Below, one piece after another: positions 6,156 to 11,642 of a DNA stretch of 11,642 bases (its first letter is position 1; each line of letters begins with the position of its first letter). The notes beneath the pieces are model-generated. The model worked only from the letters and a program-made list of their open reading frames with translations. It was not told the DNA's origin and made no database searches. The DNA is from FEN-727 sp036508635 (GTDB lineage: Bacteria; Actinomycetota; Geothermincolia; Fen-727; Anoxymicrobiaceae), in assembly GCA_036508635.1 (NCBI GenBank), contig DATCGY010000035.1:1-11642 (forward strand), read 5' to 3'. Both the position numbers and the translations under genes were made by a program.

Positions 6156-7409
6156 ATGAAAGCTATCAGGTTCAACGCCTCGATTCCGCGCTACGCGTTT
6201 ACCCTGGCGGCGGGGCGCCTGTGGCAACCCGCATACTTCAAAGGTCCTTTCTGCACCACTTACATGGACGAACTGCCCGAGCCGAAGCCCGTCAATGAGG
6301 ACTGGGTCAAGGTCCGCACGATTTACGGTGGCGTCTGTGGGAGCGACATTAACCTGATATTCCTTCACGATTCACCGTACTCTGAGCCGTTTACCACGAT
6401 GCCGCTCACGATAGGGCATGAGAACGTGGGGGTGATCGCGGAGGCCGGCAGCGGCGTCGATGGTTACTCCGTGGGCGATCGCGTGGTGGTCGACCCAATG
6501 CTGCCGTGCGCCACAAGGGAGATCGATCCGCCGTGCGAGAACTGCGCGAGGGGGGATTACTCTCAGTGCCTCAGTATGCGGGAGGGCTCGCTTCCCCCCG
6601 GGTTCTACACGGGCTTTACCGGGGTGACCGGAGGCTCGTGGAGCGAGTATTTCATCGCTCACAAGAGCCAGTTGCTGAGAGTCCCCGACACCATGACGGA
6701 TGAAGAGGCGCTGATTCTGGAGGCCTTCACAGTACCTCTTCACGCGGTCATGCGGAACCTGCCGGAGCCCGGCCAGACGGCGCTGGTCTACGGCTGCGGG
6801 ATAATCGGGATGCTGGCCGTTGCCTCCCTCAAGGCCATAGCTCCAAACTGCCGGGTCATCGTGATTGCGCGCTATCCGTTCCAGGCCGAAGTAGCCCGTG
6901 GATACGGCGCCGACGAGATCATCATGCAGCGCGAGGTCGATGATATATACGGGGAAGTCGCGCGGCTCACGGGCGCGCAGGTCGTCAAGCCGATGATCGG
7001 CGGCCGCTACCTGAACGGCGGTCCCGATGTCGTACTCGAGTGCGTGGGCAGCCCCGGAACCCTGGACGATTCGCTCAGGATGACCAGGTCAGGGGGTACG
7101 GTCATGCTGATCGGACTCGTGAGCTTCGCTCCACGGATCGACTGGACCCCGATCTGGTTCAAGGAGCTCAAGGTAACAGGGTCCCTCTGCTCTTCCGTCG
7201 ACACCTACGACGGCCGGACGATGAAGACGTTCGAGTGGGCGCGCGATCTCGTCACGAGCGGGGCGGTCAAGGTCGACCACCTGCTGACACACGTCTGGAA
7301 GCTCGAGGAGTATGAGCTCATGATCCAGACCGCGCTGACCAAAGGTGACACCGGTTGCATAAAGCAGGCGTTCGGGTTCCAGGAAGGGAAACCGGTTGGC
7401 CGTCTATGA
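6156..7409 (+). CDS. Zinc-dependent alcohol dehydrogenase (MDR superfamily)
   Basis: 417 residues from ATG 6156, with AAGGATG at 6144-6150. It shows the two-domain plan of medium-chain dehydrogenases. The catalytic zinc site is marked by Cys61 (GGVCGSD) and His88-Glu89 in the GHENVG motif. The structural zinc ligands are Cys118, Cys127, Cys130 and Cys138; the first gap is eight residues (C-x8-C-x2-C-x7-C) where two are usual, so the lobe has an insertion. The nucleotide-binding fold starts at VYGCGIIG (G213, G215, G218). The enzyme should interconvert an alcohol with an aldehyde or ketone using NAD(P). Substrate cannot be read from sequence, and the N-terminus (about 45 residues before the core) is longer than usual. 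An aldehyde product would suit the AOR upstream. The 3' end overlaps the peptidase gene by 14 nt. Confidence 0.88.
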   Translation: MKAIRFNASIPRYAFTLAAGRLWQPAYFKGPFCTTYMDELPEPKPVNEDWVKVRTIYGGVCGSDINLIFLHDSPYSEPFTTMPLTIGHENVGVIAEAGSGVDGYSVGDRVVVDPMLPCATREIDPPCENCARGDYSQCLSMREGSLPPGFYTGFTGVTGGSWSEYFIAHKSQLLRVPDTMTDEEALILEAFTVPLHAVMRNLPEPGQTALVYGCGIIGMLAVASLKAIAPNCRVIVIARYPFQAEVARGYGADEIIMQREVDDIYGEVARLTGAQVVKPMIGGRYLNGGPDVVLECVGSPGTLDDSLRMTRSGGTVMLIGLVSFAPRIDWTPIWFKELKVTGSLCSSVDTYDGRTMKTFEWARDLVTSGAVKVDHLLTHVWKLEEYELMIQTALTKGDTGCIKQAFGFQEGKPVGRL

Positions 7410-8550
7410 GCACCTGCAATACCTGGTCGACCGCTGCGGCGACCGGCGCGTCGGCAAGCGGGGCAACGAGATGGCGGCGGAATACATAGAGGGCGTGCTC
7501 GAGGACGCGGGGTACCGGTGCAAACGCCAGGAGTTCAAGACGCCATCCGGCATCCAGGCGCCCAGCGCCGCAACGATGACCGTCGGTTTCCTGGCCTCCT
7601 TGCTGTTGTCGGGGTGCGGCAAGATCCGCCGCACCGCGGGCACTTGCCTCGCCTTCTTCATGGCGGCCTGTATTCTTGGAGAAAACACCACTCTCGTGCG
7701 GCCGGCGCATCGCCTCGTCCCCAAGGTCACTGGCCGAAACCTGCTGGCCCGCCCATCTGGCTCGGAATGTCCGTCCGTCCTCGTCGTCGCGCACATCGAC
7801 ACCGTGAACGAGGGCGCCGCCTTCAACGAGAAAAGGGTCAGGTTCGTGCCAGCCGGGTTCAAGGTGTATGCCTCGTTCCCGGCTCTCGCGTTGTTCCTTT
7901 CCCGCCCGGGTTTGAAATGGACCGGCAGGCTCTTTCGCCTGGCGATGCTTGCCGGGGTGGCCCAGATGGTCTACTGGCAGTTCCCGGGTCGGCGGAATGC
8001 CGGTGCCAACGATAACGGCTCGGGGGTGGCGATAGCCCTCGAGACGGCGCTGCGTCGGGGTGGCGCCGTAAGCGAAGGAGCGTGGTTCCTCTTCACGGAT
8101 GGCGAGGAGGCCGGAATCACGGGCATGTGCGCATTTCTGGCTGCAAACCGGCCTATCGTCTCAGATACGGCTATCATCAACCTCGAGTCCCTTGGCTCAG
8201 GAGAGCTATGCTACCTCGAACGCGAAGGGATGTTGTGGAGCTTCAAGGTTCCGGGGCCGCTATGCAGCCTGATCGAGAGGTACGCCCAAACGGAGCCCGG
8301 AGTGCTCCGGGGCCGCGATATCCCTTCGTTTACCACTGACGCGCTGGCCGCACTTGCACGAGGATACGACGCCGTCACGCTCGTACGTCTGACACCTGAT
8401 GGGCTCATCCCTGGCTGGCACTATAAGGACAACCTGGCGCGGATCGACCCCGGCTTGCTCGATGAGACTGCCGATTTCGTAAGTGGTCTGGTGGCGTTCC
8501 TGGAACAAACGCTGGGCTCCGGGAGCTCGATTTGCGATGTATTGAAGTGA
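7396..8550 (+). CDS. M28-family metallopeptidase with hydrophobic insertions
   Basis: 384 residues from TTG 7396, chosen because AGGAAGGGA at 7381-7389 sits just upstream and the N-terminus (HLQYLVDRCGDRRVGKRGNEMAAEYI) is the normal start of M28 peptidases. An ATG at 7406 is out of frame. Zinc-site pattern: VVAHIDTV (His133, Asp135), GANDNGSG (Asp206), TDGEEAG (Glu237, Glu238), INLESLG (Glu264 at the position usually Asp) and WHYKDN (His342). All likely ligands are present, so an aminopeptidase-like hydrolase is expected; the substrate is unknown. Odd points: a hydrophobic stretch at about 61-95 before the first ligand, and another at about 157-195 (YASFPALALFL and RLAMLAGVAQMVYWQ) between His133 and Asp206, which suggest membrane attachment. 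The 14-nt overlap with the dehydrogenase implies one transcript. Confidence 0.82.
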   Translation: MAVYEHLQYLVDRCGDRRVGKRGNEMAAEYIEGVLEDAGYRCKRQEFKTPSGIQAPSAATMTVGFLASLLLSGCGKIRRTAGTCLAFFMAACILGENTTLVRPAHRLVPKVTGRNLLARPSGSECPSVLVVAHIDTVNEGAAFNEKRVRFVPAGFKVYASFPALALFLSRPGLKWTGRLFRLAMLAGVAQMVYWQFPGRRNAGANDNGSGVAIALETALRRGGAVSEGAWFLFTDGEEAGITGMCAFLAANRPIVSDTAIINLESLGSGELCYLEREGMLWSFKVPGPLCSLIERYAQTEPGVLRGRDIPSFTTDALAALARGYDAVTLVRLTPDGLIPGWHYKDNLARIDPGLLDETADFVSGLVAFLEQTLGSGSSICDVLK

Positions 8551-8602
8551 TATTGGCGTGCATGGCGGGGCATCAAACTCTCTCGGCGAAAACCTGCACT
8601 TA

Positions 8603-8631
8603 TTGCACAGATTACCATTTTCATATATACT
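8603..8631 (+). promoter_or_regulatory. Candidate sigma70-type promoter upstream of acs
   Basis: TTGCAC (8603-8608) and TATACT (8626-8631) are exactly 17 bp apart, with five of six -10 bases matching consensus. It would give a leader of about 245 nt for the acetyl-CoA synthetase gene. Confidence 0.5.
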
Positions 8632-8709
8632 TCCCGATTTGGTCAGGGTGGGCTCGCTCCTAAGCCCCCAGGACCGGTCAGTCGGTGGATTGCTCGAACA
8701 TATTTGACT

Positions 8710-8715
8710 TATAAT
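8710..8715 (+). promoter_or_regulatory. Consensus -10 box, second candidate acs promoter
   Basis: A perfect TATAAT inside an AT-rich stretch. The best -35 (TTGCTC, 8690-8695) is only 14 bp away, which is short, so an activator-dependent promoter or chance are both possible. Confidence 0.35.
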
Positions 8716-8884
8716 TTAAGTAGTTCTTTCATGTATGCGGCCGCTAAGAAAGGCCGTTAGTTCAATCTATTCACCGGTAAAATAACAAGAGGTGTGGTCA
8801 GGACCACTGAGGGGTACGGTTGCGCCTTAATGGGTTTATTGAGTAAATCAGGTAATTTGGCATGTAGCGAAAGGAGACTGAAGT

Positions 8885-10864
8885 ATGGCTGACGAGAATG
8901 TCGCGGGTGAAGAACGGATAATATATCCGCCCGAGGAACTCAGCCAGAACGCCCACATCAAGGGCATGGAGGAGTACAAGAAGATCTACGACAGGTCTAT
9001 CAACGACGCGGATAACTTCTGGGCCGAGATGGGCGATACGCTGGATTGGTTCAAGAAGTGGGACAACGTCTTCAATTGGGACGAGAAGAACCACACCCTG
9101 ACGTGGTTTGCGGGCGGCAAGCTCAACGTCTCCTTCAACTGCCTCGACAGGCACTGCAAGACCGACAAGCGCGACAAGGTCGCGATCGTCTGGGAGCCGG
9201 ACGAGCCGGGTTTCAGCAAGACCTTTACATACCAGCAGCTTCTCGATGACGTGTGCAGGTTCGCGAACGTCCTCAAGAAGCATGGGGTCAAGAAAGGCGA
9301 CCGCGTCTGCATATACCTCCCGATGATCCCCGAGCTCCCGATAGCGATGCTTGCCTGCGCGCGCATCGGCGCTATCCACAGCGTGGTTTTCGGCGGCTTC
9401 AGCTCGGATGCTCTGCGCGACCGCATCCTGGACAGCGATTGCCAGACGCTCATCTGCTCCGACGCGAGCTTCCGCAGCGGCAAGGCTATCCCCCTCAAGA
9501 AGAACGCCGACTGGGCGCTCGAGGAATGCCCCGGCGTCAAGGACATGTTCGTAGTCAAGCGCGCCGGCGTCGAGGTCGACATGGTAGAGGGCCGCGACTA
9601 CTGGTGGGACGCGGAACTATCCGCTGACGGCATCAGCGCCTGGTGCGAGCCAGAGGAGATGGACGCCGAAGACCCTCTCTTCATCCTCTACACCTCGGGC
9701 AGTACCGGAAAGCCCAAGGGCGTCCTGCACACCACCGCGGGTTACCTTCTGCAAACAGCGCTCACTCACAAGTGGGTCTTCGATATCCATGACAACGACG
9801 TATGGTGGTGCACGGCGGACATCGGTTGGGTAACCGGGCACAGCTACATCGTCTACGGCCCGCTCGCGAACGGCGGCACCGAGGTCATGTTCGAGGGCGT
9901 TCCCACTTATCCCAACCCCGACAGGTTCTGGGAGATCTGTGAGAAGAACAAGGTAACGGCCTTCTACACCGCGCCGACGGTCATCCGCTCGCTGATGAGG
10001 CTCGGTGACAAGTGGACCAAGACCCGCGACCTCTCGTCGCTCCGCGTTCTCGGCACGGTCGGCGAGCCGATCAACCCCGATGTGTGGCTCTGGTACTACG
10101 AGAAGATCGGCGGAAGCCGCTGCCCGGTAGCGGACACGTGGTGGCAGACCGAGACCGGTGGCATCCTGATCACCCCGATCTCCGGCGCGACCCCCATGAA
10201 GCCCGGCTCCGCGAGCTTCCCGTTCCCCGGCGTAGAGCCTGTCATCCTTCGCCAGGACGGCACCGAGGCCGACGTCAACGAATCCGGCTTCCTCTGCATA
10301 AAGAAGCCGTGGCCCGGAATGATGCGGACGATCTACGGCAACCACGAGCTGTTCGTTAACACCTACTACGCCATGTTCCCGGGCGTATACGTCACCGGCG
10401 ACGGATGCCGGAAAGACGAAGACGGGTTCTACTGGCTGCAGGGCCGCATCGACGACGTCATAAACGTCTCCGGCCACCGGATCGGCACCGCCGAGGTCGA
10501 AAGCGCGCTGGTCAGCCATGAGTTTGTATCTGAGGCGGCCGTCGTAGGCATGCCGCACGACATAAAGGGCCAGGGCATCTACGCGTACGTGACCCTGAAG
10601 AGCGAGTACGAGTCGAGAGAGGAGGATGAGGTAAGGCAGAAGCTCATACTTCACGTCCGCAAGGAGATCGGGCCCATCGCGACGCCGGATGTTATTCAGT
10701 TCACACCGGCGCTGCCGAAGACGCGTAGCGGAAAGATAATGAGAAGGATCCTTAGGAAGATCGCCGAAGGCACTGCCGATTCACTGGGCGACACCAGCAC
10801 CCTGGCCGAGCCGGGCGTCGTCGACCAGTTGATCGCGGGCTCGAAGGAGCTTATGTCAAAATAG
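8885..10864 (+). CDS. acs: Acetyl-CoA synthetase (AMP-forming)
   Basis: 659 residues, the normal length, from ATG 8885 with AAGGAG at 8871-8876. It converts acetate, ATP and CoA into acetyl-CoA, AMP and pyrophosphate through an acetyl-adenylate. Motifs in order: ACS N-terminal domain (WAEMGDTLDWFKKWD); the P-loop YTSGSTGKPKG (269-279); DTWWQTETGG (417-426), whose Trp limits the acyl pocket to short chains; YVTGDG (502-507); GRIDDVINVSGHRIGTAEVE (520-539); and the C-terminal PKTRSGKIMRR, with catalytic Lys617, the residue that protein acetyltransferases modify in other bacteria. A propionyl-CoA synthetase is possible, but the close match to acetate enzymes and the acetate transporter downstream favour acetate. 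Its own promoter region lies upstream and there is no terminator before the next gene, so the two are probably co-transcribed. Confidence 0.95.
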   Translation: MADENVAGEERIIYPPEELSQNAHIKGMEEYKKIYDRSINDADNFWAEMGDTLDWFKKWDNVFNWDEKNHTLTWFAGGKLNVSFNCLDRHCKTDKRDKVAIVWEPDEPGFSKTFTYQQLLDDVCRFANVLKKHGVKKGDRVCIYLPMIPELPIAMLACARIGAIHSVVFGGFSSDALRDRILDSDCQTLICSDASFRSGKAIPLKKNADWALEECPGVKDMFVVKRAGVEVDMVEGRDYWWDAELSADGISAWCEPEEMDAEDPLFILYTSGSTGKPKGVLHTTAGYLLQTALTHKWVFDIHDNDVWWCTADIGWVTGHSYIVYGPLANGGTEVMFEGVPTYPNPDRFWEICEKNKVTAFYTAPTVIRSLMRLGDKWTKTRDLSSLRVLGTVGEPINPDVWLWYYEKIGGSRCPVADTWWQTETGGILITPISGATPMKPGSASFPFPGVEPVILRQDGTEADVNESGFLCIKKPWPGMMRTIYGNHELFVNTYYAMFPGVYVTGDGCRKDEDGFYWLQGRIDDVINVSGHRIGTAEVESALVSHEFVSEAAVVGMPHDIKGQGIYAYVTLKSEYESREEDEVRQKLILHVRKEIGPIATPDVIQFTPALPKTRSGKIMRRILRKIAEGTADSLGDTSTLAEPGVVDQLIAGSKELMSK

Positions 10865-10920
10865 GCTGGCCGCACGGCGCATCGACAGTGAAGTACCGAC
10901 TTTCCTAGGAGGAAACAAGT

Positions 10921-11538
10921 ATGGCAGATGACATCAAGTTGGCGAACCCCGCGGTTCTGGGTTTGACTTGCTTCGGCATTACCACCGTTATGCTCAACGT
11001 GCATAACGCGGGTATCATCAAGATGGACCCCACGATCCTGGGCCTGGGGCTCTTCGTGGGCGGGCTCGCGCAGATAATAGCGGGCATCATGGAGTTCCGT
11101 AAGGGTAACACCTTCGGGACCACCGCGTTCCTCGCTTACGGCGCGTTCTGGATGACCCTGGTGTTCTGGGTTATGTCCGGAAGTTACAAGTTCATGCAGG
11201 TAGCTAAAGCTGCCGGCTTCCAGGTAGGGGCCAAAGGCCTTGCTTGGTACCTGCTGGTCTGGGGCATCTTTACCCTGTTCATGACTATCAGTACTTTTAA
11301 GGTAAACAGGGTACTGCAGTACGTGTTCATCTCGCTGACTGTCCTGTTTATCCTGCTTGCCATCGGGTTTGGTTGGGGAAATACCGCCATCATCAAGACC
11401 GCCGGTGTGGTCGGCATAACGACCGGCCTGGCCGCCATGTACCTGGCGCAAGCGGAACTGGTGAACGAGACCTACGACAAGACGGTTCTGCCCATCTGGC
11501 CGATGAAGGCGGATTACAAGAACCCCGAGGACCTCTAG
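10921..11538 (+). CDS. satP: Acetate transporter, SatP/YaaH (GPR1/FUN34) family
   Basis: 205 residues from ATG 10921, led by the strong AGGAGG at 10907-10912. Six membrane segments can be drawn by eye at about 11-31, 39-57, 67-86, 107-126, 132-150 and 158-178. The N-terminus NPAVLGLTCFGITTVMLNVHNAG contains the family signature (NPAxxGL near residues 9-15, and LNxHNAG). The C-terminal tail is charged and cytoplasmic. The family moves acetate and succinate across the inner membrane, by proton symport in E. coli SatP. It lies 56 nt after acs, so acetate uptake followed by activation is the likely role. Uptake fits growth on acetate; export of acetate made by the AOR is also possible. The transcript ends at the terminator beginning at 11561. 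Confidence 0.92.
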   Translation: MADDIKLANPAVLGLTCFGITTVMLNVHNAGIIKMDPTILGLGLFVGGLAQIIAGIMEFRKGNTFGTTAFLAYGAFWMTLVFWVMSGSYKFMQVAKAAGFQVGAKGLAWYLLVWGIFTLFMTISTFKVNRVLQYVFISLTVLFILLAIGFGWGNTAIIKTAGVVGITTGLAAMYLAQAELVNETYDKTVLPIWPMKADYKNPEDL

Positions 11539-11560
11539 TTCTCGACAGGTAAGATAACTT

Positions 11561-11594
11561 GAAGGCCCGGGCCTCGCGCCCGGGTCTTCTCTTT
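11561..11594 (+). terminator. Rho-independent terminator after satP
   Basis: GAAGGCCCGGGC (11561-11572) pairs with GCCCGGGTCTTC (11578-11589) in a 12-bp stem with one G-T pair and the 5-nt loop CTCGC, followed by TCTTTAT. It lies 22 nt after the satP stop codon. Confidence 0.85.
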
Positions 11595-11602
11595 ATGGGT
11601 TT

Positions 11603-11642
11603 AAGGGGGGTCAGGTCTTTTATTGTTTGCTACTGCGGTTAT
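11603..11642. repeat. Possible border of a dispersed repeat (cut by right edge)
   Basis: The text GGGGTCAGGTCTTTTATT (11607-11624) is of a kind I associate from memory with flanks of IS200/RAYT-type REP elements in several bacterial genomes. Only the border, if it is one, is inside the window, and no transposase is visible. Confidence 0.3.

Larger units (their letters stand above)
8551..8884. other. 334-bp intergenic region before acetyl-CoA synthetase
   Basis: No credible gene. Clearly AT-richer than its surroundings at 8601-8640 and 8700-8780. It holds two promoter-like elements (8603-8631 and a TATAAT at 8710-8715), a nested inverted repeat (GGGCT 8650-8654 with AGCCC 8663-8667), and the perfect repeat GTGGTC-AG-GACCAC near 8793-8806, which could be an operator. 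The long leader is consistent with a regulated acs promoter. Confidence 0.6.

Noticed and set aside
8641..8690. tRNA or structured RNA before acs
   Set aside because: Some nested inverted repeats are present, but no cloverleaf, no T-loop motif and no recognisable riboswitch core.
9617..10654. 345-residue open frame on the minus strand inside acs
   Set aside because: Antisense shadow of a clearly real acetyl-CoA synthetase; no recognisable domains.

Overview
The window is GC-rich bacterial DNA with dense coding, Shine-Dalgarno-led genes, sigma70-like promoter elements and a rho-independent terminator. The gene content suggests a strict or facultative anaerobe: two HdrA-type flavin/iron-sulfur proteins, a tungsten enzyme of the aldehyde:ferredoxin oxidoreductase (AOR) family, and two in-frame TGA codons that I read as selenocysteine. 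The hairpins follow each TGA directly, which is the bacterial rather than the archaeal arrangement. The phylum cannot be fixed from the sequence; an anaerobic actinobacterial or deltaproteobacterial-type genome would fit.

Region 1 (1-5434, + strand) is one compact redox operon. It holds (a) the end of an HdrA-MvhD fusion whose MvhD part contains a TGA/Sec codon at 578-580; (b) a second, shorter HdrA with a TGA/Sec codon at 1579-1581 and no C-terminal ferredoxin domain; (c) a MoaD/ThiS-like protein ending in Gly-Gly, overlapping the HdrA gene; (d) a 610-residue AOR-family tungstoenzyme; and (e) a protein with four [4Fe-4S] motifs. Without recoding, both HdrA genes would look broken. Each break lies at a position where this family carries a redox Cys or Sec, and each is followed 18-19 nt later by a stem with a 7-nt apical loop, as expected of a bacterial SECIS. 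The gene set resembles part of the class II benzoyl-CoA reductase (Bam) machinery (BamB/BamC plus HdrA- and MvhD-like electron-transfer subunits). It could be an AOR coupled to flavin-based electron bifurcation or confurcation.

Region 2 (5460-5858, - strand) is a small cupredoxin lipoprotein convergent with the redox operon. Region 3 (6156-8550, + strand) is a zinc alcohol dehydrogenase overlapping an M28-family metallopeptidase with hydrophobic segments. Region 4 (8885-11538, + strand) is acetyl-CoA synthetase followed by a SatP/YaaH-family acetate transporter, closed by a strong terminator at 11561-11594.

Read together, the enzymes could form a route alcohol -> aldehyde (ADH) -> acid (AOR, electrons to the Hdr/Mvh module) -> acyl-CoA (Acs), with acetate exchanged by SatP. 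This is an inference from proximity and family; the blocks are probably separate transcription units. A hairpin-forming repeat occurs at least three times (921-954, 993-1026, 6040-6074), two of them as a tandem duplication at the end of the MvhD domain. The right edge may touch the border of another dispersed repeat.
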